NCBI RefSeq assembly: GCF_030272615.1
Contig: NC_081415.1
Span: forward strand, 511,383,873 to 511,447,872
From: Cryptomeria japonica
Lineage: Eukaryota > Streptophyta > Pinopsida > Cupressales > Cupressaceae
Reading direction: 5' to 3'
DNA: 64,000 nt
Under the pieces are notes generated by a model, which saw nothing but the letters and a program-made list of their open reading frames with translations, did no database searches and was not told the DNA's origin. Made by a program: the position numbers and the translations under genes. This document shows positions 34,668 to 47,040 of this stretch, in pieces; the first letter of the stretch is position 1, and each line of letters begins with the position of its first letter.

Positions 34668-35540
34668 TTATCGAGTGATGAAGAAGATCATAAAAAGCCT
34701 ACCGAGCCTATATTAGCCAAGTATGTCAGAAGACATCATGCACTAAGTCAGATTATAGGAGATAAGGATGATCCAGTGATGACAAGGAACAAACTGAGAC
34801 AGAACACATGTTTGATATCTGAATTTGAACCGAGAATAGTGAAAGAGGCATTTAACAGTGAAGATTGGATAAATGCTATGACAGAAGTGATTGATCAAAT
34901 CAAGAAGAATGACACATGGACACTAATCCCAAGACCGAAGAACAAAAATGTACAAAGTGGATTTTCAGAAACAAGCTAAATGAAATAGGAGAAGTCATTC
35001 GAAACAAAGCAAGACTAGTTTGCAAAGGTTATGCTCAAGAATAAGGAATTGATTATGGTGAAACTTTTGCACCTATTGCTAGAATTGAAGGAGTAAGAAC
35101 ATTTTTGGCCTATGCTACTTTCAAGAACTTCAAGGTATATCAAATGGATGTCAAATATGCATTTTTGAATGGAATATTAGAAGAAGAAGTTTTCATTGAA
35201 CAACTTGAATGATTTGTTTAAGACAATAATAAAGATCAGGTATGTAAATTGAACAAAGCTTTATATGGTTTGAAACAAGCACCAAGAGCATTGTATGAAA
35301 GATTGCACTCTTATTTGATTAAGATTGGTTTTATAAGGACAAGTGAGAACAATAACATGTACATGAAAAATGATGAAAATGGAATACTGATCTCAGCCAT
35401 ATTTGTTGATGATATTATATTTTGTGGAAATGACTCTTTATGCAAGAACTTTGGAAATGAAATGAGCAAAGAATTTGGGATGTCATTAATCGGTGAGATA
35501 AAGTATTTTATAGGTTTACAGATGCTGTAAATGAAAAATG
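34668..35540 (+). pseudogene. Copia reverse transcriptase
   Basis: The region opens with MMTRNKL and EDWINAMTEVIDQIKKNDTW (34776-34920). A small deletion near 34950 shifts the frame before WIFRNKL. RT blocks in the new frame: YGETFAPIARIEGVRTFLAY near 35057, QMDVKYAFLNG near 35140 and LYGLKQAPRALYERL near 35260. The catalytic FVDDIIF lies at about 35401-35421. Stops lie at about 35042 (TAA), 35210 (TGA) and 35219 (TAA), and the open part 35249-35530 ends in TAA. Most stops replace Gln, Arg, Gly or Trp codons, as expected from C-to-T or G-to-A change. Confidence 0.85.
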
Positions 35541-36325
35541 AGATTTTCATTACTCAATCCAAGTACATAAAGGAAATCTTGAAGAAATTTGGAATGGAGG
35601 ATTCAAAACCAGTAAGTACTCCTATGACTACCAACTGTAAATTATCAAAGGATGATGAATTTTCATCTATTGATGAGACACTTTACTGATTCATGATTGG
35701 AAAACTACAATATGTTTCTCACAGCAGACCAGACATAGCACATGCAGTAGGTATAGGTGCAAGATTCTCTGCATATCCTAAGGAAACACACATGATAGCA
35801 ATCAAAAGAATTTTTAGATACTTGAAAGGCACAGAGGATTATGGCTTAGTATATTAGAAAGGAAATGATTTTGATTTAAAAGTTTATACTGATGCTGATT
35901 GGGCAAGCAACATTGATGATAGAAAAAGCACAAGTGGAGGAGCTTTCTTTTTAAGAGAAAGACAAGTGAGTTGGCTTGGCAAGAAACAAGGATGTGTTTC
36001 ACAGTCAACAACAGAAGTTGAATATGTTGCTGCAGCATTAAATTGTACCAACATTGCATGGATCAAACAACTGTTGGAAGGTATAAATGAGAAAGTTACT
36101 GAGCCAGTAACTATATTATATGACAATACTAGTGCCATTAATATTTCAAAGAATCCTATTATGCACTCTAAGAAAAAGCACATATCTATCAAATATCATT
36201 ATCTTAGAGAAGAAGCTCAAGAGAAGAAAGTAGTGTTGGAATATGTTAGCACAAAGGAGAAAATAGCAGATATCTTCACCAAGCCACTACCAAAGGACAC
36301 TTTTGAATATCTAAGAAGTAAGTAA
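35541..36325 (+). pseudogene. Copia RT C-terminus and RNase H
   Basis: SRPDIAHAVG near 35720, then RNase H: YTDADWASNIDDRKSTSGGA near 35885-35945, VSQSTTEVEYVAAALN near 35998 and KHISIKYHYLREEA near 36178. The C-terminal block IADIFTKPLPKDTFEYLRSK runs to 36324. Stops at about 35688 (TGA) and 35858 (TAG) precede the open 119-codon end piece (35966-36325). Confidence 0.85.
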
Positions 36326-36791
36326 GGGGTCTTACCCCTATCTTCTACTCACTAACCAAGTTCAGTGAAAGCATCAATCCAATGACTCTATTGAATATCT
36401 TTTGGGAGTTGATGCTGAGTTATACAATTTGGGATGTTTTCTAAAAGTGTACAGGAAATATTACAGGGAAAAGGAATTGAAGACAAATGCTCTGACCAAG
36501 ACTTAGTTGATACACAACAGTAGGAAAATCACTTCTTACAGAAAAAAAATTATGTTTTAAGTTCTTTTTGGCATTGTTGTCAAAGGGGGAGAAGACCAAT
36601 ATAGGGAAGAAGACCTATCAGGGGAGAAGGCTAAGATAAAACTGAACAGACTACAGTTAGGGAAGAAGAATGAAGAAATGAGGAGAAGTCTAATGCATGG
36701 GGGAGAGTATTTCAGCATTTCAGAATCATAGCAATCCGAATCTATTAAGGTCAAATCAATTAGTTTTGCCATCAATGAAAAAGGGGGAGAT
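36326..36791 (+). promoter_or_regulatory. 3' spacer with repeated purine tracts
   Basis: Contains GTCAAAGGGGGAGA (about 36577-36590), other GGGGAGA runs (about 36620 and 36700), and AAAAGGGGGAGAT right before the 3' LTR at 36792. The first and last are alike in sequence and context, as in the element at 10397-21132. The last is the plus-strand primer tract. Confidence 0.65.
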
Positions 36792-38017
36792 TGTTGGCAA
36801 TATTGCATTATAACAGATAATGAAAGATTGTTGGCATTTCTTAATGATATTGAGAAGGTTGTTGATGATTATGGATATAACTAATTAAAGATGTTTTACT
36901 ATCTTGATATTATTATTTTGTCATTGATGTCAAGAAATTGATTTTCTAATTCAGTATGATGTTGCCATATCTTGAGAAGTATGATATGAAGATTATAAAG
37001 ATGTCGGTAAAAGACACAGGAAAGAATATGATGAATAAGGTATTCAATTGGCAACTACTATCGAGTCAGACAATGATGAGATCATGATGTTTTTAGATTG
37101 TTTTAACATCATACATATGTTGTAAATTTTAAACGTTAATACTATACTATGTTATCAAGCAAAGAACCTAGTCTGTAAGCCCTAAGGAACCTAGTCGGTA
37201 AACCCTAAGGTTATTGCTATCGGTTAATGAAGACAGAATGTCTACTGAGTAGAGTTTAGTATTCACTGAGTTGTAACCGAGCTATAATAGAATGCATTAA
37301 ATATTTACATGCAGTATTTAATGAAGGAAGCTGATGAGCTAGAGTGGATCAAATGATTGGTAAGCCGTGGAAGAAGTTTGTTAATGAGTCTAAGGCAATG
37401 AAAAGTTGGCATGAAGATCTACAACTCAAATTGAACCACAATACCCTGGCACAAGTTCCAAGACTATTATGCAAGTTCCAAGGTGTGGTAAAACATTCTC
37501 AAATCGGAAGATGCATTGAACCTGGACAAGATTGAAGATCTAATGGCTATGATTGATCATGGGAAATGTGATCAAGGAGATTAAGTAGTTACCTAATTGT
37601 TTATAAATAGGAAACTATTGATAAACAATGTATGCGGGAAAGTGTATGCACAGGGATGCTACATAGTGATTACCGAGCACAGAAGCTCGAAGACCTGTTA
37701 GAAAAATAGAGTATAGAAGCCCAACAGATAGACAAGATTAGTTCTATGTCTAGATTGTATTGAACAAATAGGAATCTGCTTTAGCATATTAGATGTGAAG
37801 TTGCAAATAGATTTTTATTACTGTTATTTTGTGAAAGTGACAGAAAATCTCTTAACTGAGTGGACTTAACAGTCTTATATGTAAACCCTCTAACAAGGTG
37901 ACATTCTGATTGAGTGTTTGAAATCCTTTAACAAGGTCACTTCTAACAAAGTGAAGATCCTAATAGATCTGAGGGAAATCCCTTAACCAGGTCACATCTA
38001 GTAATGTGTTTGTAATC
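36792..38017 (+). repeat. 3' LTR of copia element, truncated
   Basis: Matches 30579 to about 31812 closely, including the TATA box at 37602-37609. It breaks off at about 38017-38024, where the 5' LTR continues TTTAACAGGATTTGC but this copy reads ATTGACATTAATC. About 300 bp, including the terminal module, are gone. Confidence 0.85.
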
Positions 38018-38529
38018 ATTGACATTAATCTTCAAGCATTCACCTTCAAGATTAGAGCTTCTTTATTATGAGGGAATACATCATCTCTTTCTTTCTGTCC
38101 TATGGGGGCTATTGATTGTACTTATGTGAATGATTTGGTTGTAATGCCCATTCTAAGTTTATTAACAATATATAGCTCGATTTATTTTTCTTCTCGTTAC
38201 ACTTAAATTAGTACAATAGTTCAAACCTATTGTCAAAAAGTTCCTTTCAATCATGCATCATAATAATGACCCATGATGTTTATATATTGATGCCATAATT
38301 TAGGAGTGTTCAAGCCTTATAAATCCATAAGTGTTTTAATTTATATCAATTAATTTATGGGTTGACTCTATATCTTAATTTGACATTATAAACAATAACT
38401 TAACTTCTAATATAAATTAGTCTTTGTTCCTACATCTATAATAATAATAATTAAGCTTATTGTTTTTCTTATTTTTATAATAGTTCTAATTAATTAAAGG
38501 TAGGATAGCCCTAAACCATTACATAACCA
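38018..38529. other. No recognised feature
   Basis: AT-rich sequence after the truncated LTR, with no coding or repeat signature. Confidence 0.4.
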
Positions 38530-39330
38530 CTAAAAACATTCACCTAGGGCACATGAGGAATCCACACACATATAAAGACAAGAAAAACCAAAAATAGTGA
38601 GGAACCACCAACAAATATACCAAGACTAGAGACCAACTAGCAAAACAAGACCACAAACTAACTAGCCAAACACCAAAGATGAAATGGTATGGTCTACTAG
38701 GCATAGACATTACCCTCTTGCCAATATTTACATAGACCTATAACTTTATTAGAGAAAGAAATTGTATTTGTATAACTTTTAATAGAGGTCAGGGTAAATA
38801 ATCTGTAGTTTCTTCAACCATAGAGGAAGGGGGCTCCATCATAGTAGAGGGAGACATTTCATGTCTCTTATGCTATGCTTTCCTATGTTAAATTTCCTCC
38901 CAAATAAATTTTAAGGAAGTTTAATTTTTCATGGCCATCTCTTCACTCAACTTGGATATATCCTTAACTTTTCACTTCAGGTTCTCTTGGGTTTCGTCTA
39001 GCTCCATCGCTACCTTATTCTCATTCCTTTCAGACACCTTTTCACTAAGGTCATTTAGCATCCCCTCAATTTTATCATATTTCTCAAATTTCCCAACCAT
39101 ATTACTAGTAACGTCCATGACCCATTCTTCCTTTTCCTCTATCAGGCCCATTTATTCACCCCAGCTCCCACTTCACCCATAGACTCAAGTTTATTAATAT
39201 TTCTAATAGACACATTGAATTATGAGAAGAGTCATTTAATATCCATGTCCTACTACCCAATACTTTCTTCCAGCTTCAACACCTTATAATTAAATGTAGG
39301 AAGGCTATGATTAGGGATAGGGACCTCTTC
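38530..39330 (-). pseudogene. Likely ORF-plus-tail family member, copy 3
   Basis: On the minus strand, 39115-38930 gives a charged heptad-like stretch (KFEKYDKIEGMLNDLSEK and then KVAMELDETQ), probably a coiled coil. A T-rich, G-rich tail follows to about 38530. The plan matches copies 1 and 2, but residue-level similarity is weak and the tail end is not the canonical one. Stops are present. Confidence 0.3.
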
Positions 39331-41279
39331 ATTAGGAGGAAATGGAGAAACCTCCTCTAACACCATATAGGGGACTAGTCTAATTCCAAGTTCAAGGAAT
39401 CAAATTCCAAATAAGGTTCCTTTTCTTTTTATTCTACCTCTCCACATTCTTAGAAGGTGGATAAGGAGAAATATTTTATTTCACTTCTTTGATGGGGTTA
39501 ATGAGGGTAGGATCTAATTGTAGCATTGTAAATTATCATCAAACCAAATTACACCTCATGCTTGTGCCCCTAATTTAGAATGTCTCTCCCTCACCTCCTA
39601 TTTGGGTCTGTTTACTGCCTTAACTGCAAGTTTTATGCTTCAAACACCTACCAAGTAATTCCTCGAAGAGGTGTCCTCCTCCCTTGGCCCAATATTTGGT
39701 CACTACTTGAGGAGGACCACGGTGCTAGTACTTTGGTCATGTACTAGAGTGAATAGAACCATAGTCCTCCACTATGGGGCCCAATTTTCAAGGAGGAGGT
39801 GAGACCTACTTCTCCTATGGGAAAATAAAATGATGTCTCAGTATGACCCTTAGAGATTGGTGTAATCAGTAAAATTACCTAGATTCTCATATATAAAGAC
39901 ATTTGATTAACCTAATTTTATCTGAGGAATTTCAATCAAGAAATCAAGAATTCAAGCATTGAAGTGTTCATTATCAAGCATTTCCAGAGGTCTTAAAGGC
40001 TGCATATTATTCATTCAACTATTGTGGAGAAAATTACAACATTCATATGCAAGAATTTGTGTGTAATTAGGGTTTTGTCATGTTCATGCCACTTCATACA
40101 ACATCTATGATTACATTCAATAAGAAAAGCATAATTATCAGTCATTTCATATCAAAGGTATATCTTTCCTTTATTTTATTTTAGTTTTTGCAATAATTCA
40201 TTCAATTTTAATTCCTAAAGCAAGGTTTGACTTAGGAAAACCCCTATTTCCAACCTATTTCTCCTTCTTTCTATGTGTAGGAAGAAGGTATAGAGTTGTT
40301 ATCTTGAGGATAAGCTTTATTTATAGAGATGAATCATTCCTCCATCGGAGTACAAAAGGTTCATAGGACTAGAGAGACCATCAAACCAGTCCTGAAAAAT
40401 CAAGAGCTCCGTTTGGGAATAGGTCTGAATCATCTTACAATCCTTAGATCCTAGTTCATGTCTAAATTCGATGACTGTAGTTGACTATTCGCACATATTG
40501 ACTTTCAGCCATTTACCCTAATTTCAACATCTTCAAGAAATCAATTCAACTCAAGGACAAGAACACACACACCTCGCCTAGAATTAGATCAACATTTAGA
40601 CCAAATAGGTTCAGATCTATCTAATTCTTGTATTTCCCTAATGTAATGGTCCCCAAGTCATAAAATTAGTGTTTCCTTCCTTCTTGTGGTGGAAACCCTA
40701 ATTTCTCACCATTTCATTTTGGTGAACCCAAGTCCTTACACCCTAAATTTTGATTTATGTTCTCTAATTTTTATGCAGTTTAAAATTAAAATTTACATTT
40801 ACAAGTTTATTTTCCAATTGAATTTAAAAAATTTAGAGGTTAATTTCAAAAACAACCCTAATTTTTAATTTTAAAATTGAGCTTGTGAGTTTTCTAATTT
40901 GGATTAATTGTTTCAGATCTAATTTAAAAATATTTCAATTGTCATTTTTACATTCATATATTTTATTTTAATTAAGTTACATAAATTTATGAATTAAACT
41001 TGTAATTTATTTTGGTTAATTTGGTTTGTGGGTTGCTTTATTTGTCAAATTAATTTTCACATCTGATTTTAAATATTAATAATCACACTTTATAGATATG
41101 ATTTATTTTCTATTTCACATATTATTTCTTTTTTTTAATTTATATTTATCATAATCATGTGTTGGATAATGGTTTCTTTGACTTCACATTGCTTCTTTTC
41201 ATCCATAGAATTTTCGTATATTGCATTTTTTGAATTTCCAAATTTCTTCCTTTCAATCAGTTAGATATCAAATCCTAGC
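39331..41279. other. Decayed repeat, LTR or leader-like
   Basis: No coding sequence. The part at 40620-40750 has ATGTAATGGTCCCC and GGTGAACCCAAGTCC and resembles the leader of plant gypsy elements. Very AT-rich sequence follows to 41200. No paired terminal repeat was found. Confidence 0.25.
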
Positions 41280-42700
41280 GATGGTAATGGAAAACCTAAT
41301 ACTTGTACCTCTCCTAAGGTATCTAATGTGAATGAAGAATAATATTATAATCCTATCAATGATCTTTCTATTTGAGAGGAAGCATTGAAGATAAACATGA
41401 CACCATCTTCTTCTCATACACATACCCTAGCACAAGGGGGGTAAGATCAAAATATTGGTGTTCCAATCTCTCTAGATCCTCCTTATTATCATAGAGCCTA
41501 TCTTAGTCATCAAAATATTTGTAAATAAGATGATTTTATGCATTTTATTCATAATCTATATCCCAAAATAACATTAAGAAAATATGAGGCCTTAGAAGAT
41601 AAGGATCTTCCTACCCAATCTACCAAAGAGGATATGCATGATGATATAAAGTTAAATCACCCTCCACAAGATATTCCTTCATCTACTTGTCCATTTGTTT
41701 CTTCTAAACACACTTACACCAAGAATTCAAAATAAATTTATTATAATGTTCATCATCCTTTCCAATAAAAATATTCTTACAGGAGTGACTTTAACATGAT
41801 ATCAAATCAAGGTTTTAAAGAATGAGAACTTGGAAAATTTGAACAAGGAATTAGAGTCGCTATTAATCCTCCTACATAAGATAACATAGAAATCCTAGGA
41901 CATTATCATAATTCTCCTATGGATGATCTCCTTAATATTCAAGACTTCAAAGATCATCTTGCAAGATAACAAACTTATCATTTAGCTAAAAGTGCTTCTT
42001 CTTCAAAACCTCCTTTTGGCTCATATCACAAAACTAATGATCATACTACCAATGATTAATGAAATGCAAGGACTCATTGACAGAGGCATAGTTAAAATAA
42101 TAGATGACACTCATTCTTCTTCTAACAATCCTTGTCCTAAATCACAAGAGACAAGGCCTAATCCTATTGATGATAAAAAAAAGATTCACAACTAGAATAT
42201 TTTGAAAATTCATGTATGATAAGAATTTCATTTTTCCTTTTGTAAAGTTCAGCAATAAGAATGAAGAAGTTAGTAAGCATACATTTTTTCATTGTAGCTA
42301 TTGCCATTTTCTTGGAAAATTTAAAACATTTAATGAATTTAAGAACAATATGATAAGGGTCAAATAAATCTTTCCACTGATATTACTCTTTTCCTTGGTG
42401 AGAAATTAATTCCTTAGCACTCTTCTCACCCTTCATGTTAGTCGTCACCCTATGACACTTCTAGCTAACTTAATTGGGGGATATTCATCATAAGAGTTGA
42501 TGTTTGTTTTAATATAAAACATCTTTGGGAAGGAACATGGTTCATTCTTATGGCTTGAATTAATGCAACCATAAAGGACCACATAAAAAATAATTCCGAT
42601 GTTTTACATGGTGTTCTTCTTTTTCTCATTCATGAACACATCAAAAAATTTCCCTCCCCCTCGGCTAGGGTACATAAAGTTTTTAGTGATTTTGAGGAAG
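41280..42700 (+). pseudogene. Decayed retroelement gag-like sequence
   Basis: Open fragments at 41538-41735 and 41992-42195, with linked frames between, give a hydrophilic gag-like protein. It includes SPMDDLLNIQDFKDHLAR near 41915-41968. A zinc-knuckle relic lies at about 42279-42330, H-T-F-F-H-C-S-Y-C-H-F-L-G-K, in which the expected His has become Lys and the last Cys is missing. I think it is the gag of an LTR element, perhaps gypsy, but no protease or RT is nearby to confirm it. Confidence 0.4.
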
Positions 42701-43339
42701 GGGACCATTTCAACTTGTCCTTAGAGGAATAAGAATGAAACATGGATTCAGAAGGTTCAGACTCTGATTCTAGGTCTTCTTTGAATAGTGGCCACCAAGC
42801 TTAATGTGGCAGATCATTCCCTGTCCACCTCACATTTTGATTCCCTCCCATCTTATTAGTCTCTCCCAGATAAATCTGACCAAGTTTCGAGCTGAAGTGG
42901 TATACCTCCCTTCCTGAAAGAGCTCAATGCCAATTCCCCTTTCCTCAACATAGAAAGGGAGAATATGAATGATATATTGGCTGTAGCTCATGATGTGACT
43001 GTTGATAACTGCATGATGTTTAAATGTCTCTTTCATGGAACTAAAGATATCAATGTGAAAATGAGGGCTATTACCAATAAACAAGATTCTGAAACTAATG
43101 AACAATGGATGGTGGACTAGAAGACTATAGGAATAGTTAGTGATATGAAGAAAGATCATGATTGCAGAATTTCTCTATTCGAGGAAAAACTAAAAAGATA
43201 TTTTGAAAGAAGGTTGAGTAATATGGAAAACAAGTCCCAAAAAGCTAATGAAAAGTGTATATCTCTAGTTACCTTCAACCAAAGAGCAATTAAGATCTCG
43301 ACTGACAGTATAAATACCATTATGTGAATGCTTGAAACC
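42701..43339 (+). pseudogene. ORF-plus-tail family, copy 4, 5' part
   Basis: A frame from about 42950 encodes MNDILAVAHDVTVDN, then CMMFKCLFHGTKDI, and continues to the charged piece 43145-43327 with KKDHDCRISLFEEKLK and KISTDSINTIM. It runs into the copia insertion at 43340 and continues in the same frame at 49154 (AKAVVEALDKKIEDTTHEC). The general plan and the 3' tail match copy 1; direct residue similarity to copies 1 and 2 is limited. Stops at about 43120 and 43326 show decay. Confidence 0.4.
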
Positions 43340-43690
43340 TATTAGAGTTATCTTGTATTAGCTAATAATTATTTATTTAATTATTAGTCTATTATACTCT
43401 ACGCTTAAGCTAAACTTAGACATTTAATAATATTGTAGGTATTTAATAATTATTCTAATTATTAAATACTATTTATCCTTTTAGGGTTTCTTTAGGGTTG
43501 CACATCTTTAGGGTTTCTATTCTCCTGTCATAAGGATTGTATTGTGACTTTTCTTATTAATTCCCTCTCTGAATGATAATCTTTTTCTTCAGAGCTTTTT
43601 TTTGTTTTGTCTCCAATCTTCTCTTGTGACAAGTATTTTGCTTGGATATGCTCGTGGGATCTCAGAAGTTGTATTTTCTCAACTTCTTCA
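43340..43690 (+). repeat. 5' LTR of copia element 43340-49153
   Basis: TATTAGAGTTATC...CAACTTCTTCA. The 3' copy has TG at the first two bases, so G has become A here. It contains repeated TTTAGGGTTTCT motifs. Confidence 0.9.
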
Positions 43691-44541
43691 TGGTATCAAA
43701 GATTACATCTGTTGCTGCTTGTTCCTGATTTCTTTTCAGAAGATTTTCTCTATAGGCAAGGGTTTCAGTTTTTTTTAGAGGTTTTAGTTTGGATTTGGGG
43801 TATCTTTTTTGTTTTTGGTCATTTTGAGCTCAAATGAACCTCACCATTGAGCTCAGAACACCCAAAAAACCACATTTTTATATAAAATTTGTCTAGTTTG
43901 GACAACATTAGCTCTAATAAGAAAATTTTGAGTTTGGCCCTTACAGGCATGTTTTTCGAGAATTTTTAATTTTTTAATTTTTTACCGTCTTTATGCCCTA
44001 CAAGAGGGGTATTTTTCTTTTTGCCATAACTTTGGCAAACGGAGTCGGATTTTTAAAAATGAATAGGCCTCAGAAAGATCTTTATGAGCCCTACTCAAAT
44101 CTAGAGGTGAGATTTGCTGATTTTTCATATAGTACCTCTTTTTTGCCGTCCAGGTCAGTGCTCTTTCCTGCACTCTCAGAGCCATAACTTGGGCAAACGA
44201 ACTCCATTTTCAAAAAATGAATAGGCATCGAAAATATCTTGGAGAGCCCTTCTTAGATTTGGATTTATTTTTCTAGAAAAATCGCAAGTTACACAAGATA
44301 GTGCCCGACGCATTTTCTTTGCTCTTGTCTTATTTTTTGGCTCTCAGATTCTACTGGTTTTTTGTTTTGCATATTGTGGGGGGTGCTATTTTTTTACTAT
44401 TTTCTGTAATTTACTTCTGAAAATTAGAACACCTAAACTTTGAAATAAATTAAAAAAAATCCTTCTGCATCTTCTGTCTAGTCTGAAAGATAACTTAACT
44501 AAAAAAATCAAGAGTAGGTCTAGGTTCAGGTATAGGTACAC
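43691..44541 (+). other. Primer site and leader
   Basis: TGGTATCAAAGA (43691-43702) is a partial match to the initiator-Met primer site. An 840-bp T-rich leader without coding sequence follows. Within it a motif near CCATAACTTTGGCAAACG (about 44023-44041) recurs as CCATAACTTGGGCAAACG (about 44182-44200), an imperfect direct repeat. Confidence 0.6.
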
Positions 44542-45470
44542 ATGGCAGATACTTCAATTGAGATTCTTACATCCTAAAACTATCACCTTTGGAAAGCTCG
44601 TATGATGATGCTTCTCAGATCAAGAGGGTTGTGGTCTTGTTTGGATGTGGATTAGTCATTGTTGTGACATCCTTTTGAGATTATTCAACACCTAAATAAG
44701 ATGGATGAGGCTATGGGTGTCATCTCCTTACATGTTTCAGACAATGTGCTTTTTCACCTTGATGGTTTTCGCACTCCTTAGGCTATGTGGTCCAAATTTG
44801 AAACTCTCTTTGGTACTGTCAATAAGTTCAGAGCATTACAGATTGAGGTAGAGCTCTCTTCCTTGTTGCCTGAGTCTTTTCCTCACATTGAGGACTTTTT
44901 GAACAAGTTTAAAACCAGCAGATCTATCCTACACAGTTGTGGTAAGAACAAGACAAACCCAGAGTGTATCTACTTGATTCACTCTAAGCTTCGAGGTCCC
45001 TATAAGATATTTGCTTCCATTTTTTATTCTACTCTGGATGCATTGGGTACACACTTCACCATGCCTACTTTTGATGTGTTCTATGATCACTTGACTCATG
45101 AGCAGGATCACATATCTCAGTTGGACACTCTCATAGGCTTAAAGCCAAAAGCATTGGTTTCTCAAACATCTAAAGAGAAAAAGAAGCAGAAATCGAAGCC
45201 TAAGAAGGATTCAGCTAGGAGTGAGCATTCTTCCAAGCCACCACCTAAGTCTGATTACAAACTGAAGTCCTATCCCAAACAAGAGCACTCTTCTAACTTT
45301 GGTGAGACTTCCTCCAAGACTAAGACAAAATCAGATGAATTTTGCAGTTTATGTGGCAAAGAAGGTCATCGAGTTTCTCGTTGTCGGAATGAGTTGAGGC
45401 TTTGGAGGCAACCATGCAGCAACATCATATTTCTACTCCTCATCCTCCATCTTCCTCTTCTACTAGGAAA
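44542..45470 (+). pseudogene. Copia gag
   Basis: ATG at 44542 opens MADTSIEILTS, followed by several stops to about 44780. A long open piece, 44785-45546, is in the same frame. Blocks: NYHLWKARMMMLLRSRGLW near 44580, AMWSKFETLFGT near 44785 and PTFDVFYDHLTHEQD near 45065. A Lys/Ser/Pro-rich linker leads to an intact CX2CX4HX4C knuckle, CSLCGKEGHRVSRC, at about 45343-45384. A frame change follows the knuckle. Confidence 0.8.
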
Positions 45471-46020
45471 GGACATGCTCTTTCTGCATGAGGTATTCCT
45501 TCTTTATCCACTTGGATTATTGATTCTGGGGCTTCTCACCACATGACACGCTCACCGCGGCTTGTTACCTCACTTTCTCATAGTACTACTTTACAGATTG
45601 CAATTGGTGACTCACCACAACTTTCAGTTTCAGGTTCAGGTTTTGTTCCTTTGACAGGTGGTTGTTTTTGAGGATGTTTTTTTGGTTCCTAATATTTCAA
45701 TGAACCTTCTCTTTGTTTATCAGATTTATCATTCTGGCTCTGATAAAACATTTGAGTTCTCCCCACATGATGTAAGTATTAGAGAGCTCCATGATCCTAA
45801 TTTGGTTATGGCTACTCGCAGTGTTGATTTTGATTCTTGGTTATATTGGTTTGATGGCTTTGAGAGTCTGGATGGTTCAAGTGTTTCTCTTGTTGCCCAT
45901 GTAGATTCAATGAGAAGACTGTGGCATGAGCATTTTGACCATGTCAACTGCAGATACTTATAGCAGATGATCACATAGGCACTTGTTATTGGGCTCCCTC
46001 AAATATCTTGTACTGATGGT
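45471..46020 (+). pseudogene. Copia protease and pre-integrase segment
   Basis: The protease motif W-I-I-D-S-G-A-S-H-H-M is intact at about 45512-45545. Downstream are a typical DVFLVPNISMNLLFVYQI block (45668-45722) and LWHEHFDHVN (about 45922-45950), which starts the pre-integrase domain. The open piece 45658-45963 ends in TAG. Confidence 0.8.
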
Positions 46021-47040
46021 TTATGTAGAGATTGTGCACTTGGCAACCATCACCATGATCTTTTTTCTACAGGCAGAGCCACTCATGCTAAGGCACCCTT
46101 GGATTTGATCCACAATGATTTTATGTCATTTCCGACTCCATCTTTTTTAGGGTCCAAGTATGTGCTCACTTTCATTGATTACTTCTCTAGATGCACATGG
46201 GTGTACTTTCTTAAGTACAAGTTTGATGTCTTTGATTCATTTCAATTCTTTAAGACATTTGTCAAGAAGTAGTCTGGTCTTTCTATAAAGAGGATACATA
46301 GATAATGGAAGAGAATATGTGAATCAGGCTTCTATAGATTTCTGCACCGAGCATGGTTTGTAGCATCAGTTATCAATCCCTCACACCCCTCAGCAAAATG
46401 GTGTTGTTGAGAGAAAGAACTGAACACTAAGGGAGATGGCCAATTGTATGCTTCAGTCACATTCTATGCAACCTACTTTTTGGGTTGAGGCAATTAATTG
46501 TACCACTCATATTTAGAATTGGATGCCTCATAAGGCATTGTGCTAGTTGACTCCTAAGGAGGCTTTGTCCCATGTGAAGCCTGATGTTTCTTCATTATGT
46601 GTTTTTGGTAGTGAGGCTTGGGCATTTATTTTAGATGCTTGGAGGAAAGCCATAGAGAGGAACAATTAACCACTCATTTTTGTTCACTACTATGAGGATG
46701 TTAAGGCCTACAGGTTGTTTGATCCTGATTCCTGAGAGGTCCTATTTAGGTAGGATGTCTAGTTTGATGAGCATCTCCCTCAGATGGATTCTCCATCAAA
46801 AACTTCTCCCTCACTACCTCCTCCTCCCTCTTCATCTTTTGAGGATTCCTTCTTTCTTGAGGATGATGCATATGATGGTCCATCATCACCACCACCTCCC
46901 ATCATTTAGCCTTTACCCAAGTGGGCCTGGTTTATAGTTGATGTTGTTGATTCTCTGGTAGGTGATCCTTCAGACACTCATTGTACTCATCCACTGACAT
47001 CTGGTTCTAGTATTCTGAGTCATGCCATTTTGAAAGATCC
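46021..47040 (+). pseudogene. Copia integrase
   Basis: CRDCALGNHHHD near 46025, the first Asp in IHNDFMSFPTP near 46110, and YVLTFIDYFSRCTWVYFLK near 46160-46215. The region of the second Asp and the Glu is scrambled by frame changes near 46270-46430, though NGVVERKN-like codons can be read near 46400. A Pro/Ser-rich linker follows at 46790-46920. Heavily decayed. Confidence 0.7.

Larger units (their letters stand above)
30579..38017 (+). mobile_element. Ty1/copia element, nearly complete, 3' LTR truncated
   Basis: The 5' LTR is 30579-32113 (1535 bp) and the 3' LTR is 36792 to about 38017 (1226 bp kept of about 1535). Between them lie an initiator-Met primer site, gag, protease, integrase, RT, RNase H and purine tracts. 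The coding region stays in one frame from 32178 to about 34950 except for point stops, then shifts once. LTRs are highly similar by eye. The 5' LTR begins TATTGG where the 3' LTR has TGTTGG. The last 300 bp of the 3' LTR are missing and unrelated sequence follows, so the target duplication cannot be tested. Confidence 0.9.
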
